A stretch of 64,000 nt of DNA from Paraburkholderia eburnea (GCF_002917095.1 NZ_PQGA01000003.1:248001-312000), one strand, 5' to 3'. Counted from the first letter of the stretch, positions 16,843-28,880 are shown. The notes: generated by a model not told the origin, from the letters alone. A program made the numbers and translations.

Positions 16843-18426
16843 CTACTCCCACTCAATCGTCGCCGGCGGCTTCCCCGAAATATCGTACACAACGCGATTA
16901 ATCCCGCGCACTTCATTGATAATGCGGTTCGACACATTGCCGAGCAGCTCATGCGGCAGATGCGCCCAGTGCGCCGTCATGAAGTCCATCGTCTGAACCG
17001 CGCGCAGCGCGACGACATACTCATACGTGCGGCCATCGCCCATCACGCCCACGCTCTTGACCGGCAGAAACACTGCGAACGCCTGGCTCGTCAGTTCGTA
17101 CCACGACTTGCCGGTTTCCTTGTCGATGGTGTTACGCAGCGTCTCGATAAAGATCGCATCCGCGCGGCGCAGCAGATCCGCGAAATCGCGCTTCACTTCA
17201 CCCAGAATGCGCACGCCCAGACCCGGACCCGGGAACGGATGGCGATACACCATCTCGTGCGGCAGGCCGAGCTTCACGCCCAGTTCGCGCACTTCGTCCT
17301 TGAACAGCTCGCGCAGCGGTTCGAGCAGCTTGAGGTTCAGCGTTTCCGGCAGGCCGCCTACGTTGTGGTGGCTCTTGATCGTGTGCGTGCCCTTCTTGCC
17401 CTTGCCCGCCGATTCGATCACGTCCGGGTAGATCGTGCCCTGTGCGAGCCACTTCGCGTCCGTGAGCTTGCCCGCTTCCGTCTGGAACACTTCGACGAAT
17501 TCCGCGCCGATGATCTTGCGCTTCGCTTCCGGATCGGTCACGCCCGCCAGCTTCGACAGGAACGCTTCGCTCGCGTCGACGTGAATCACCTTCACGCCCA
17601 GATTGCCGGCGAACATCGACATCACCTGTTCGGCTTCGTTCAGACGCAGCAGGCCGTGATCGACGAACACGCAGGTCAGCTGGTCGCCGATCGCGCGATG
17701 CAGCAGCGCCGCGGCCACCGACGAATCCACGCCGCCCGACAGACCCAGGATGACGTGCTCATTGCCAACCTGCTTGCGGATCGCTTCGACGGCTTCGTCG
17801 ATGTAGTGGCCCATTTCCCAGTCGGCCTTCGCGCCGCAGATGCCCACCACGAAGCGTTCGAGCATCGCGCGGCCCTGTACCGTGTGCGTGACTTCCGGGT
17901 GCCATTGCAGGCCGTAGAAGTGGCGTGCTTCGTCGGCCATCGCCGCGATCGGGCACGACTCGGTCGAGGCCATCAGCTGGAAGCCGGCCGGCATTTCGAT
18001 AACCTTGTCGCCGTGGCTCATCCACACCTTGAGCATGCCGTGGCCTTCGGCCGTACGGAAGTCTTCGATACCGTCGAGGAAGCTCGTATGGTTGCGGGCG
18101 CGCACTTCGGCGTAACCGAACTCACGCAGGTGGCCGCCGTCGACCTTGCCGCCGAGCTGTTCGGCCATCGTCTGCATGCCGTAGCAGATGCCCAGCACGG
18201 GCACGCCCAGTTCGAACACGGCTTGCGGGGCGCGCGGCGTGTCGGTTTCGGTAACGGAGCTGGGGCCGCCCGACAGGATGATGCCCTTCGGTGCGAATTC
18301 GCGGATAAACGCGTCATCGACGTCGTAGGGATGGATTTCCGAATAGACGTTGGCTTCGCGCACACGGCGCGCGATCAGTTGGGTGACTTGCGAACCGAAG
18401 TCGAGAATCAGGATTTTGTCGTGCAT
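16843..18426 (-). CDS. guaA: GMP synthase (glutamine-hydrolysing)
   Basis: Converts XMP, ATP and glutamine to GMP in the cytosol. The 527-residue product shows the class I glutamine amidotransferase domain (about 1-200) with nucleophile Cys81 in [10 protein letters not shown], and the later HPEV of the triad. The ATP pyrophosphatase loop [14 protein letters not shown] lies near residue 235, and the dimerisation/XMP-binding C-terminus ends in KPPATIEWE. Length is typical (E. coli 525). It lies 209 bp downstream of a membrane-protein gene that follows guaB, so the guanine branch is clustered as in other Burkholderiaceae. Its 3' end borders the accessory region. Confidence 0.98.
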   Translation of the reverse strand: MHDKILILDFGSQVTQLIARRVREANVYSEIHPYDVDDAFIREFAPKGIILSGGPSSVTETDTPRAPQAVFELGVPVLGICYGMQTMAEQLGGKVDGGHLREFGYAEVRARNHTSFLDGIEDFRTAEGHGMLKVWMSHGDKVIEMPAGFQLMASTESCPIAAMADEARHFYGLQWHPEVTHTVQGRAMLERFVVGICGAKADWEMGHYIDEAVEAIRKQVGNEHVILGLSGGVDSSVAAALLHRAIGDQLTCVFVDHGLLRLNEAEQVMSMFAGNLGVKVIHVDASEAFLSKLAGVTDPEAKRKIIGAEFVEVFQTEAGKLTDAKWLAQGTIYPDVIESAGKGKKGTHTIKSHHNVGGLPETLNLKLLEPLRELFKDEVRELGVKLGLPHEMVYRHPFPGPGLGVRILGEVKRDFADLLRRADAIFIETLRNTIDKETGKSWYELTSQAFAVFLPVKSVGVMGDGRTYEYVVALRAVQTMDFMTAHWAHLPHELLGNVSNRIINEVRGINRVVYDISGKPPATIEWE

Positions 18427-18634
18427 GGCAGCGGACGAGACCTAAAAAAGAACGGATACAGAAAGCCGCGCACTGGCTGCAAAGCTCGCACGCGGCGTGA
18501 ATTCATTGGCGCCTGGGGCGCCTGCGCCTCTGCGCGGCAAAACCGGGGGTCCGGTGCAGCGCGGTGCGGGCGCGGGTTTGGGCGCACTCTGGCGGATGTC
18601 GCGTCTGACGGTTGGCGTCGACGCGCATCGCACC

Positions 18635-19336
18635 TCAACCTCGCAGCGGTGGCCGCTGCGCGTCGGCGGCTTCGTCGCGGGCGCTCTGGCGCGCTTGCCC
18701 AGCTGTTTCGGCTTCTGCGGCTTGCACCGTCGTGGCGTGCGGCGTAACCACCGGCGCAACGGGTGCAGCGTATGTTTGCGCAGTCGCTGGCGCCACAGGT
18801 TCAACAGGCACGGCAACCGGCGCGGTCTTTACGTGCGGGAAACCCGGTTTCGCATACACCACCGGCTCATCACGCCTGGAGCTGGCCGCAAGGCGCGCCT
18901 CGCGCTGTTGCGCCGCGGCTTCGGCCGCCAGCGCCTTGTCGCGCAGCTTCACCTTCCCCGCGAGACGCGCGCCGCCCAATCCGATGACGATCAGGCAAAC
19001 ACCCACCGCACCGGCCACCAACTGGCCGAAACCCGTGAGTTGCGGCTTGTGCAAGCCGATCAGCCAGACCAGCATCAACACACCGGCGATCCAGTTGACG
19101 TGCCCCGCCGTGCGGCCGACCGTGGCGGTCAGCGCGCCGTCGAAGACCCCGCGCAGCGCGAGCCAGGCAAAACCGAACAACACCACACCGAACGCCTGTC
19201 CGATGAGCGCCGGCTGCGCCTGTACCAATTGCAGCGCGTCGTAGAGCGAGGCCCAGGGCGTGAGAAGAAACAGCACGCCGAACCCCAGCAACACCAACGC
19301 ATCGACAATCAGCACTACGCGCAGCAGCGGCTTCAT
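18635..19336 (-). CDS. Hypothetical inner-membrane protein, four predicted helices
   Basis: A 233-residue protein not assigned to a family. The N-terminal half has four hydrophobic segments at about residues 5-25, 43-62, 79-97 and 105-124. The second half is a hydrophilic Ala/Pro/Val-rich tail with repeated PVAPV and TAPVAV elements, probably disordered. It starts six bases after the guaB stop, so it should be cotranscribed with guaB; guaA follows on the same strand. The conserved position between guaB and guaA suggests a stable operon member, but nothing points to a nucleotide-related role. The start MKPLLRVVLIVD fits a membrane insertion signal without cleavage. Confidence 0.75.
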   Translation of the reverse strand: MKPLLRVVLIVDALVLLGFGVLFLLTPWASLYDALQLVQAQPALIGQAFGVVLFGFAWLALRGVFDGALTATVGRTAGHVNWIAGVLMLVWLIGLHKPQLTGFGQLVAGAVGVCLIVIGLGGARLAGKVKLRDKALAAEAAAQQREARLAASSRRDEPVVYAKPGFPHVKTAPVAVPVEPVAPATAQTYAAPVAPVVTPHATTVQAAEAETAGQARQSARDEAADAQRPPLRG

Positions 19337-19342
19337 CGAGGC

Positions 19343-20803
19343 TTAGTCCACGTGATAGTTGGGCGCTTCCTTGGTGATCTGAACATCATGGACGTGCGAT
19401 TCGTTCAGACCGGCACCCGTAATCTGCACAAACTCCGCCTTCGCGTGCAGTTCGTCGATCGTGCGGCAACCGCAGTAGCCCATCGAGGCGCGCACGCCGC
19501 CGATCATCTGGAACAGGATGGCGTTGATGGGACCCTTGTAGGCCACACGGCCTTCGATGCCTTCCGGCACGAGCTTGTCGATGTTCGCCGAGTTGTCCTG
19601 GAAGTAGCGGTCAGCCGCGCCGTCCTTCATCGCGCCGACCGATCCCATGCCGCGGTACGACTTGTACTGGCGGCCCTGGAACAGGAACACGTCGCCCGGC
19701 GACTCTTCGGTGCCCGCGAACATGCTGCCCATCATCACGGCGTTCGCGCCGGCTGCCAGCGCCTTCGACACGTCGCCCGAGTAGCGCACGCCGCCGTCGG
19801 CGATGCACGGCACGCCGGTGCCCTTGAGCGCTTCCGACACATTGGAAATCGCGCTGATCTGCGGCACGCCCACGCCCGCGACGATACGCGTCGTGCAGAT
19901 CGAGCCGGGGCCGATACCGACCTTCACGCCATCCGCGCCATATTCGACCAGCGCACGCGCGGCATCGGCCGTCGCGATGTTGCCGCCGATGACTTCGACG
20001 TGCGGGAAATTCTGCTTGACCCAGCGAACGCGCTCCAGCACGCCCTTGCTGTGGCCGTGCGCCGTATCGACGACGATCACGTCGACGCCGGCCTGCACCA
20101 GCAGTTCGACGCGCTCTTCGTTGTCCGGACCCACGCCGACTGCCGCGCCAGCGCGCAGCTTGCCGTGTTCGTCCTTACAGGCGGCCGGGTGCTCGGTCTG
20201 CTTGGTGATGTCCTTGACGGTCATCAGGCCGCGCAGTTCGAAGGCGTCATTCACGACCAGCACGCGTTCGAGGCGGTGGCTATGCATGAGCGACTTGGCT
20301 TCGGCGAGCGGCGTGCCTTCCTTGACGGTGACGAGGCGCTCGCGCGGCGTCATGATCGAGCGCACCGGCTCGTCCAGACGGGTTTCGAAGCGCAGGTCGC
20401 GGTTCGTGACGATACCGACGAGTTGCGCGCCTTCCACGACCGGGAAGCCCGAAATGCCATGCTGCTGCGACAGCGCGATGACGTCCGCGACCTTCATCTG
20501 CGGCGGCACGGTGATCGGATCGCGCACGACGCCCGACTCGAAACGCTTCACCTTCGCGACTTCGCGCGCCTGTTCGGCGGGCGTGAGGTTCTTGTGGACG
20601 ATACCGACGCCACCCTGCTGCGCCATTGCGATAGCGAGACGCCCTTCCGTGACGGTGTCCATCGCGGCCGAGACGAGCGGAATGTTCAGGGAGATATTGC
20701 GGGTCAGCCGGGTCTTCAGGCTGGTGTCGCGCGGGAGAACGTCGGAAAAGGCGGGAACGAGGAGCACGTCATCGAACGTGAGTGCTTTCTGGATCAGACG
20801 CAT
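19343..20803 (-). CDS. guaB: IMP dehydrogenase
   Basis: NAD-dependent oxidation of IMP to XMP, the first committed step to GMP. The 486-residue enzyme begins [20 protein letters not shown] and carries two CBS domains inserted at about residues 90-205 (repressed-pair pattern [20 protein letters not shown]). The catalytic loop [20 protein letters not shown] has the nucleophilic Cys near residue 304, and the flap [10 protein letters not shown] follows. AGGA sits six bases before the ATG. A promoter with an exact TATAAT lies 27 bases upstream (20830-20835). The gene leads the group guaB, membrane protein, guaA. Confidence 0.98.
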   Translation of the reverse strand: MRLIQKALTFDDVLLVPAFSDVLPRDTSLKTRLTRNISLNIPLVSAAMDTVTEGRLAIAMAQQGGVGIVHKNLTPAEQAREVAKVKRFESGVVRDPITVPPQMKVADVIALSQQHGISGFPVVEGAQLVGIVTNRDLRFETRLDEPVRSIMTPRERLVTVKEGTPLAEAKSLMHSHRLERVLVVNDAFELRGLMTVKDITKQTEHPAACKDEHGKLRAGAAVGVGPDNEERVELLVQAGVDVIVVDTAHGHSKGVLERVRWVKQNFPHVEVIGGNIATADAARALVEYGADGVKVGIGPGSICTTRIVAGVGVPQISAISNVSEALKGTGVPCIADGGVRYSGDVSKALAAGANAVMMGSMFAGTEESPGDVFLFQGRQYKSYRGMGSVGAMKDGAADRYFQDNSANIDKLVPEGIEGRVAYKGPINAILFQMIGGVRASMGYCGCRTIDELHAKAEFVQITGAGLNESHVHDVQITKEAPNYHVD

Positions 20804-20829
20804 GGCAAATCCTATAGGCGCAAAAGCAG

Positions 20830-20859
20830 ATTATACGGGATAGCGCCCTGGAAATCATC
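20830..20859 (-). promoter_or_regulatory. Predicted guaB promoter
   Basis: On the minus strand an exact TATAAT occurs at 20835-20830, placing transcription start near 20823, about 20 bases before the guaB ATG. The -35 region (about 20853-20859) is a poor match to TTGACA. A weak -35 with a perfect -10 would suit a regulated purine promoter; no PurR-like operator was identified. Confidence 0.5.
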
Positions 20860-21086
20860 AGCGCGTACAGTAGCTTAGCGCCGATTTGGGGATTTTTTTG
20901 GGGCTCGGGCGGCGTCGCGAAGGGCCGCCGCACAAGGGTTTCCGACCCGAATTTCGATCCATTGAGCATGACCCGCGGGTGTGCGACAAGCGGGCGCCGT
21001 GCAGTATTGAACAAGACGCCACCGCGCCCGCACGGTTAAGCTGCGAGCCAATGAAATGCAATGACTGACTTGCGGAGGCAATGGAA

Positions 21087-22130
21087 ATGCAGCGTGGTGT
21101 GTTGTACGGCGTGCTCGCCGGAGCGTTATGGGGAACCGTATTCGTGGTGCCCCGGCAACTGGTGGACTTCTCGCCGTTGCTCCTGAGCGCCGGACGCTAC
21201 GTGATGTATGGGCTCGTTTCGCTGGCTGCCCTGTTGCCGATGCTCAAACGCGTCTGGCCGCGTTTCACGCGCGAGGATCTCGTCGCGCTCGTCAAGCTGG
21301 CGCTGATGGGCAACCTGCTTTACTACCTGTGTCTGGCCAGCGCGATTCACCTCGTGGGCATCGCCCCGGCGTCGCTGATCGTCGGCGTATTGCCGGTGAC
21401 GGTGACGCTGCTCGGGCGCGCCGATCGTGGCGCCGTGCCGCTCTCGAAGCTGGTCTGGCCGCTCGCGATGATCGCGGCGGGCATCGTCTGCATCAACGTC
21501 GATGTATTCACGGCGTCCGCCAGCGCAAGCGATCACACGACGACGCTCACGAAGATCGCGGGGATTGGCTGCGCGGTCGGCGCGCTGATCTGCTGGACGT
21601 GGTTCGCCGTGGAAAACTCGCGCTACCTGCAACGCAACGCGCATTTCAGCGGCAACGAGTGGTCCGTGCTCTGGGGCGTGGTGACAGGTGCGCTCGGCGG
21701 CCTGCTGTGGCTCGGGATTCTCGTGATGCCGGCGGGCACCGCACAGGCAACGCTCGCCGATGGACGCTGGACGACGTTCTGGCAGCTCAACCTCGTGCTG
21801 GCGATCGGCGCATCGTGGCTCGGCAACGGCCTCTGGAATGCCGCCGCCAAGCGCCTGCCGCTCACGCTGTCAGGGCAGATGATCGTATTCGAGACGCTGT
21901 TCGCCCTGCTCTACGGCTTCATCTACGACCACCGCCTGCCGCGTGGGCTGGAAATCGCGGCTATCGTGCTGCTGGTGGTGGGGGTGAGCTGGTCCGTGCG
22001 CCATCATGCGGGCGGTCCGGAGGATACGATGCACGGGGACGGCATCGTGCCGGAAGGCGATCTGCCCGGCATGGGCCACGCAGGGAAAAGTGGCGAAAAC
22101 GGCACCGAACGGCGCCGCGTGGCCAACTGA
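21087..22130 (+). CDS. EamA-type (DMT) transporter
   Basis: Inner-membrane drug/metabolite transporter family protein of 347 residues with about ten hydrophobic helices arranged as two EamA repeats: GVLYGVLAGALWGTVFVVPR at the start of the first half, and GNGLWNAAAKRLPLTLSGQM followed by FETLFALLYGFIYDHRLP in the second. The substrate cannot be read from sequence. The ATG at 21087 is preferred because GGAGG lies eight bases upstream; the ATG at 21081 would leave only two bases. A hydrophilic tail of about 40 residues follows the last helix. It stands alone, opposite to guaB, with no linked regulator. Confidence 0.85.
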   Translation: MQRGVLYGVLAGALWGTVFVVPRQLVDFSPLLLSAGRYVMYGLVSLAALLPMLKRVWPRFTREDLVALVKLALMGNLLYYLCLASAIHLVGIAPASLIVGVLPVTVTLLGRADRGAVPLSKLVWPLAMIAAGIVCINVDVFTASASASDHTTTLTKIAGIGCAVGALICWTWFAVENSRYLQRNAHFSGNEWSVLWGVVTGALGGLLWLGILVMPAGTAQATLADGRWTTFWQLNLVLAIGASWLGNGLWNAAAKRLPLTLSGQMIVFETLFALLYGFIYDHRLPRGLEIAAIVLLVVGVSWSVRHHAGGPEDTMHGDGIVPEGDLPGMGHAGKSGENGTERRRVAN

Positions 22131-22182
22131 GCGAAACCGAGCGACAAGGAGGGGCGGATACGCGCACCGGTCCAAAGCCCGA

Positions 22183-22530
22183 TCAGCGCGAATCCTTGTT
22201 CTGCCACTTGCGCCCTTCGATCGAGCCCGCCTTGCGCGTTTTGTCGACACGGCGCTGACGCGCGAGCTTGGGATCCACGACCAGCGGCCGATAGATCTCC
22301 ACGCGGTCGTGATCGGCCAATTCGGCGTCGAGCGGCTTGAGCTTGCCGAACACGCCCACCTTCAGTTTCGTCAGATCGATCTCGGGATGGCGCGTCAAGA
22401 TGCCGCTGGCGTCGATGGCCTGCTGGACGGTCGCGCCGGCCGGCAACTGCACGCCGATGAGCGTCTGCGCGTCAGGCAGCGCGTAGCAGACATCGACGCG
22501 AAGGCTGCTGGAGGTGACATTCGCGCTCAT
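22183..22530 (-). CDS. rnfH: RnfH family ubiquitin-like protein (RatB)
   Basis: A 115-residue member of the RnfH/UPF0125 family with a beta-grasp fold. Characteristic segments are SLRVDVCYALPDAQTLIGVQ, the hallmark GVFGKLKPLDAELADHDRVE and IYRPLVVDPKLARQRR, with a basic C-terminal tail. The biochemical role of RnfH is unsettled. It follows ratA by two bases on the same strand and is divergent from smpB, the same ratA-ratB/smpB arrangement as in E. coli. The ATG at 22530 is the only sensible start. Confidence 0.9.
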   Translation of the reverse strand: MSANVTSSSLRVDVCYALPDAQTLIGVQLPAGATVQQAIDASGILTRHPEIDLTKLKVGVFGKLKPLDAELADHDRVEIYRPLVVDPKLARQRRVDKTRKAGSIEGRKWQNKDSR

Positions 22531-22532
22531 GC

Positions 22533-22970
22533 TCAGGCCTTGCCGTAGCGCTGATCGGCGCGCTTCACGAAGGAATCGACGAAAGTGTTCGCAATGTGGT
22601 GGAACACCGGGCCGATGATCTTTTCGAGAATGATGTTAGAAAACTCGTAGTGCAGCGCGAACTCGATCTTGCAGGCGTCCGCGCGCAGCGGCGTGAAGCG
22701 CCACGAGCCGGTGAACTTCTTGAAAGGACCGTCCGTGAACTCCATATCGATCCGTTCGGGGCGCTGCTGCACGTTACGCGTGGCGAAGTGCTGCTTGATG
22801 CCCTTGAAGTTGATATCGATTTTCGCCTCCATGCCGGTTTCGTCCTTGCGGCGAACCTCGACGCCGCCGCACCACGGCAGGAAATTGGGATAGTCGTCGA
22901 CATCGGTCACGAGGTCGAACATCTGTTCCGCCGAATGGCGAATCAACACGGTTTTCTGGACATCCGCCAT
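22533..22970 (-). CDS. ratA: RatA-like START/polyketide cyclase-fold protein
   Basis: A 145-residue coenzyme-Q-binding/START-domain protein (COQ10 family). In E. coli the homologue RatA (YfjG) has been reported as an inhibitor of 70S ribosome association, while the mitochondrial homologue Coq10 binds ubiquinone, so the role here is open. Motifs include VLIRHSAEQMFDLVTDVDDY with PNFLPWCGGVEV and the C-terminal HHIANTFVDSFVKRA. The ATG at 22970 (MADVQKTVLI) is chosen; an upstream in-frame ATG at 23006 would run into the divergent promoter region. Transcribed with rnfH. Confidence 0.9.
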   Translation of the reverse strand: MADVQKTVLIRHSAEQMFDLVTDVDDYPNFLPWCGGVEVRRKDETGMEAKIDINFKGIKQHFATRNVQQRPERIDMEFTDGPFKKFTGSWRFTPLRADACKIEFALHYEFSNIILEKIIGPVFHHIANTFVDSFVKRADQRYGKA

Positions 22971-23026
22971 AAATTGCGCAATGCGATGCAAGGGTGAAGG
23001 CGCCACGGGCTTTCGCTGGCCCGCTT

Positions 23027-23035
23027 TGCTAAAAT
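23027..23035 (+). promoter_or_regulatory. Predicted extended -10 promoter of smpB
   Basis: TGCTAAAAT (TG, one base, TAAAAT) at 23027-23035 has the extended -10 form, putting the start of transcription near 23042 and a leader of about 30 bases before the smpB ATG. No good -35 is visible, which is tolerated by extended -10 promoters. Confidence 0.4.
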
Positions 23036-23072
23036 CGTAATTTTAAACGAGTTGGGCGTTTCCCATTTTCCT

Positions 23073-23519
23073 ATGAGCATCATCGACAACAGAAAAGCCT
23101 TCTTCGATTACTTCATCGAAGAGCGCCACGAGGCGGGGCTCGTGCTCGAAGGGTGGGAGGTCAAGGCGATGCGCGCCGGGCGGGCCAACATCAAGGAAGC
23201 CTACGTCATCATCAAGGATGGCGAGCTTTACCTGATCGGCGTGCACATCAGCCCGCTGCCCGAAGCCTCGACCCACATCCAGCCCGACCCCACGCGCACC
23301 CGCAAGCTGCTCTTGCATCGCGAGGAAATCGACAAACTGATCGGCAAGGTCGAGCAGCGCGGTTTCACCCTCGTGCCGCTGAACTTCCACTACAAGGGCG
23401 GCCGCGTGAAGTGCGAGATCGGCCTCGCCAAGGGCAAGAAGCTGCACGACAAGCGCGAAACCGAGAAGCAGCGCGACTGGCAGCGCGAAAAGGCGCGCCT
23501 GATGCGCAACCCCACTTAA
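23073..23519 (+). CDS. smpB: SsrA-binding protein SmpB
   Basis: Binds tmRNA and delivers it to stalled ribosomes for trans-translation. The 148-residue product shows the family signatures [56 protein letters not shown] and a basic tail rich in Lys/Arg, which becomes helical in the decoding centre. The ATG at 23073 ([10 protein letters not shown]) matches the family N-terminus; an upstream ATG at 23052 is unlikely. Divergent from ratA-rnfH. The ssrA RNA gene itself is not in the window. A strong bidirectional terminator follows at 23559-23583. Confidence 0.97.
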   Translation: MSIIDNRKAFFDYFIEERHEAGLVLEGWEVKAMRAGRANIKEAYVIIKDGELYLIGVHISPLPEASTHIQPDPTRTRKLLLHREEIDKLIGKVEQRGFTLVPLNFHYKGGRVKCEIGLAKGKKLHDKRETEKQRDWQREKARLMRNPT

Positions 23520-23558
23520 GCAGCGCTGAGCGGCGCGTACGAAACCCTCAGACATGAC

Positions 23559-23583
23559 AAAGGGCGGCCCTGGCCGCCCTTTT
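23559..23583. terminator. Bidirectional terminator between smpB and qmcA-like gene
   Basis: AAAGGGCGGCC at 23559-23569 pairs with GGCCGCCCTTT at 23572-23582, an 11-bp perfect stem with a tiny loop and short T or A runs on both sides. The two flanking genes converge here. Confidence 0.85.
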
Positions 23584-23610
23584 GTCGTTCTGTCACATTA
23601 GACCGAAAGC

Positions 23611-24567
23611 TCAGACGCCTTTGGTGGTGTCGCGGGTCAGCTGCGTTTCCTTCATGCCCGTGCGGTTCACGATCGTCAGCGCCGACGCAATCATCGAACT
23701 CAGATCGCTCATATTGCCCGGCACGATCAGCGTATTGCCCTGCTTCGCCAGGTTGCCGAAGGCCGTCACGTATTGCTCGGCGACCTTGAGGTTGACCGCA
23801 TCCATGCCGCCCTGCGCCTGGATCGAGTTGCCGATCTTCTGGATCGCGGTCGCATTCGCCTCGGCAACCGCCAGGATCGCCGCCGCCTGACCCTGCGCCT
23901 GATTGATCGCGGCCTGCCGCTCGCCTTCCGACTTCTGGATAGCGGCCTCGCGCGCGCCCGCCGCAAGATTGATCTGCTCCTGCTTGCGCCCTTCTGACGC
24001 CGCGATCAGCGCGCGCTTCTCGCGCTCCGCCGTGATCTGCGCCTGCATCGCGTGGAGGATTTCCTTGGGCGGCGTGAGATCCTTGATCTCGTAGCGCAGC
24101 ACCTTCACGCCCCAATTCGACGCCGCCTCGTCGAGCGACGAGACCACGCTATGGTTGATGAAATCGCGCTCCTCGAAAGTCTTGTCGAGTTCGAGCTTGC
24201 CGATCACCGAACGCAGCGTCGTCTGCGAAAGCTGCGTAATCGCAAACACGAAATTGCTCGATCCGTACGAGGCTTTCATCGGATCGGTCACCTGGAAATA
24301 CAGCACGCCGTCCACCTGCAACTGCGTGTTGTCGCGCGTGATGCAGATCTGGCTGGGCACGTCGAGCGGGATTTCCTTGAGCACATGCTTGTAGGCCACG
24401 CGATCGATGAAGGGCAGCACGATCGTGAGGCCCGGCGTGAGCGTGGCGTGATAGCGGCCCAGCCGTTCCAGCACCCAGGCGTGCTGCTGCGGCACGATCT
24501 TGACGGTTTTGGAGATCAGGACGATGACGATCACGAGCAGAATCAGCCCAACAACTGGTACTTGCAT
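23611..24567 (-). CDS. qmcA: QmcA-type SPFH/band 7 membrane protein
   Basis: A 318-residue prohibitin/stomatin-family protein anchored by one N-terminal helix (residues about 5-20, VVGLILLVIVIVLISK). The SPFH domain follows with VKIVPQQHAWVLERLGRYHA, IDRVAYKHVLKEIPLDVPSQ and DGVLYFQVTDP. The long helical region KRALIAASEGRKQEQINLAA to AEANATAIQKIGNSI mediates oligomerisation. Family members scaffold membrane microdomains and are linked to FtsH-type proteolysis, but that role is not shown here. It follows the nfeD gene on the same strand; SPFH-NfeD pairs are a standard operon. Confidence 0.9.
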   Translation of the reverse strand: MQVPVVGLILLVIVIVLISKTVKIVPQQHAWVLERLGRYHATLTPGLTIVLPFIDRVAYKHVLKEIPLDVPSQICITRDNTQLQVDGVLYFQVTDPMKASYGSSNFVFAITQLSQTTLRSVIGKLELDKTFEERDFINHSVVSSLDEAASNWGVKVLRYEIKDLTPPKEILHAMQAQITAEREKRALIAASEGRKQEQINLAAGAREAAIQKSEGERQAAINQAQGQAAAILAVAEANATAIQKIGNSIQAQGGMDAVNLKVAEQYVTAFGNLAKQGNTLIVPGNMSDLSSMIASALTIVNRTGMKETQLTRDTTKGV

Positions 24568-24598
24568 GCGCTTCCCCTTTTGTTTCGTTCAGGCGTCG

Positions 24599-25063
24599 TC
24601 AGGCGTGGCGTGTTGCCACGCCGGTCACGTCACCATGCGCGGCCGCGACGATGAGGCAACTGCCCCGTAAGGCTTTGATCTGATAGAGATGGGCGTCTTC
24701 CGGTTCGCCAGGCGCGAGTTCCACGTCCCATTCGGCGCCGCGATACAGGGTGCGCGCGCGGCCTTCATGCCACGCGGCCACCGTGAGCGTCGAGCCAATA
24801 TCGAGATTCACGCCGGGATCGCTCGACGCATCGACCATGCGGCGCTTGCGCCCAAAACGCGAGCGCCGCAGCGCGATCACGGCGACCAGCGCCACCAGTG
24901 CGGCCACCACGAGCTGCAAATCGAGCGGCGCGTCCAGTTCGAAGGCCAGCGCGCCGGCGAGGAAGCCGAGCGCGATCATCAGCAGATAGAAGGTGCCGGT
25001 CATCAGCTCGGCCACGATCAGCACGCCCGCGCCGATCCACCAGAACAAACCATGCGGACCCAC
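24599..25063 (-). CDS. NfeD family membrane protein
   Basis: A 154-residue inner-membrane protein with two or three hydrophobic segments (LFWWIGAGVLIVAELMTGTF, YLLMIALGFLAGALAF, VVAALVALVAVIAL) and a C-terminal OB-fold domain (DIGSTLTVAAWHEGRARTLY, GAEWDVELAPGE), the short NfeD architecture without a protease domain. The GTG at 25063 is chosen: GGGAGG lies six bases before it. NfeD proteins partner with SPFH proteins, and the QmcA-like gene follows after 31 bp. The ppsA terminator hairpin sits just upstream, so the promoter must lie within or beyond it. Confidence 0.88.
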   Translation of the reverse strand: MGPHGLFWWIGAGVLIVAELMTGTFYLLMIALGFLAGALAFELDAPLDLQLVVAALVALVAVIALRRSRFGRKRRMVDASSDPGVNLDIGSTLTVAAWHEGRARTLYRGAEWDVELAPGEPEDAHLYQIKALRGSCLIVAAAHGDVTGVATRHA

Positions 25064-25080
25064 GTCGACCTCCCAAAGTA

Positions 25081-25106
25081 AAACACCCCGGATAGACCGG
25101 GGTGTT
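25081..25106 (-). terminator. ppsA terminator hairpin
   Basis: AACACCCCGG (25082-25091) and CCGGGGTGTT (25097-25106) form a perfect 10-bp stem with a five-base loop. Read on the minus strand it is followed by TTTACTTT. It lies between the ppsA stop and the nfeD ribosome site, only a few bases before the latter. Confidence 0.75.
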
Positions 25107-25224
25107 ATAGCACGAAGCTGACACTTTTTTCCGCTGCGTGCGAAAGCCCAATGCAAGCTGCATCAAGCTTCTCGCGCGCGGGCGGCGGGACGGCTTACGC
25201 CGCCCGTCGGCGTGGTTCGCGATC

Positions 25225-27624
<2,400 letters not shown>

Positions 27625-28036
27625 ACAAGCCCCTAAGTGTGAAAAAAATTCACGATTGCGCAAGTGGGCTCGAACGCGAGTCGCCCATTGGGGGCGAATT
27701 CGCGTCTTGCGCAACCTGTTGGAGAAGCAATCGCCGTGGCTCCGAAGGACTGGAGCCGGCATGGGGAAAAGCACGAAGATGCGCGCGATTGCAGAAAGTT
27801 ATCCAAAACCGCTGCAAGTTGACGCCAGTTTGAGCCACGATGGACTGCGGTTTGGCGCGGTTGCACTGCAATTGCTTATCCAACAGGTTGCCGCTATTCT
27901 ACCGTGCCGACTACGGAAAATGTGTCAGTCGGCGAGAATCGCGCCTCGGACTCGTCCCACAGCGGTCCGACGGCGCCTACGGGGCTTTCCAGCCCGTCCC
28001 GAGCGCTCCAGCAGCTCACGTACCCAGCCTCAACCG
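27625..28036. other. Divergent ppsA/ppsR intergenic region
   Basis: About 410 bp between divergent genes. It contains a likely ppsR promoter at 27872-27900 and must hold the ppsA promoter, for which I see no clear -35/-10 pair. Open frames run through it upstream of both genes but are simply unsupported extensions of ppsA and ppsR. Confidence 0.55.
27872..27900 (+). promoter_or_regulatory. Predicted ppsR promoter
   Basis: TTGCTT at 27872-27877 and TATTCT at 27895-27900 are spaced by exactly 17 bases, each matching four of six consensus positions. Transcription would start near 27907, leaving a leader of about 130 bases before the ppsR ATG. Confidence 0.4.
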
Positions 28037-28852
28037 ATGCCGCCTACCGTATTCATCGTCTCCGACGGTACCGGGATCACTGCCGAAACGTTCGCGCATT
28101 CGATCCTGTCGCAGTTCGACCAGAAATTCCGCCTCGTGCGCGTGCCCTTCGTCGATTCGTCCGACAAGGCTTATGCCACCGCCGAGAAGATCAATGAGGC
28201 CGCGGTGCAGGAAGGCCGTCGCCCGATTGTCTTCACGACGCTCGTGGACAGCAGCTCGAACGAGATCGTCAAGCGCGCCAATGCGCTCGTGCTCGACATG
28301 TTCCAGACCTTCGTGGAGCCGCTGGAGCAGGAACTGGAACTCAAGTCGAGCCACGCCATGGGCCGCGGTCACCAGAACGCGGACACCGACGAGTACAAGA
28401 ACCGGATCGAGGCGATCAACTTCTCGCTGGCGCACGACGACGGCCAGTCGGACCGCAATCTTGCCGATGCTGACGTGATCCTCGTGGGCGTATCGCGCAG
28501 CGGCAAGACGCCGACGAGCCTCTATCTGGCGATGCAGTACGGCGTGAAGGCGGCAAACTACCCGCTGATTCCCGACGATTTCGAGCGTGGCAAGCTGCCG
28601 ACTTCGCTGCTGCCGCACCGCTCGAAGATCTTCGGGCTGTCGATCGATCCGCAGCGCCTCACGGAAATCCGCAACGAGCGGCGCCCGGGCAGCAAGTATG
28701 CGGCGCTGGAAAACTGCCGCTACGAGGTGAACGAAGCCGAAGCGATGATGCGCCGCGAAGGCATCAAGTGGCTCTCCTCCACGCACAAGTCGATCGAGGA
28801 AATCGCCACAACGGTCCTGCAAGAGATTCGCATCGACAAACCGTCTTACTGA
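28037..28852 (+). CDS. ppsR: PEP synthase regulatory kinase/pyrophosphorylase
   Basis: Bifunctional DUF299 protein that inactivates PEP synthase by ADP-dependent phosphorylation of a Thr next to its catalytic His, and reactivates it by Pi-dependent dephosphorylation. The 271-residue product begins MPPTVFIVSDGTGITAETFA, a family hallmark, and has the P-loop-like GVSRSGKTPTSLYLA at 151-165. The end, KWLSSTHKSIEEIATTVLQE, is also characteristic. The ATG at 28037 is chosen on this N-terminus; the frame is open much further upstream without support. It regulates the divergent ppsA product. Confidence 0.96.
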   Translation: MPPTVFIVSDGTGITAETFAHSILSQFDQKFRLVRVPFVDSSDKAYATAEKINEAAVQEGRRPIVFTTLVDSSSNEIVKRANALVLDMFQTFVEPLEQELELKSSHAMGRGHQNADTDEYKNRIEAINFSLAHDDGQSDRNLADADVILVGVSRSGKTPTSLYLAMQYGVKAANYPLIPDDFERGKLPTSLLPHRSKIFGLSIDPQRLTEIRNERRPGSKYAALENCRYEVNEAEAMMRREGIKWLSSTHKSIEEIATTVLQEIRIDKPSY

Positions 28853-28880
28853 TTTGCCGTTCGCAACGCATTCGTAACGA

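Noticed and set aside
16433..16843. Possible attachment-site direct repeat of the guaA 3' end
   Set aside because: I looked for a second copy of the guaA terminal sequence in the accessory patch and found none.
16951..20878. Long plus-strand frames opposite guaA and guaB (598 and 793 codons)
   Set aside because: Shadows of the conserved guaA and guaB genes with no domain and biased composition.
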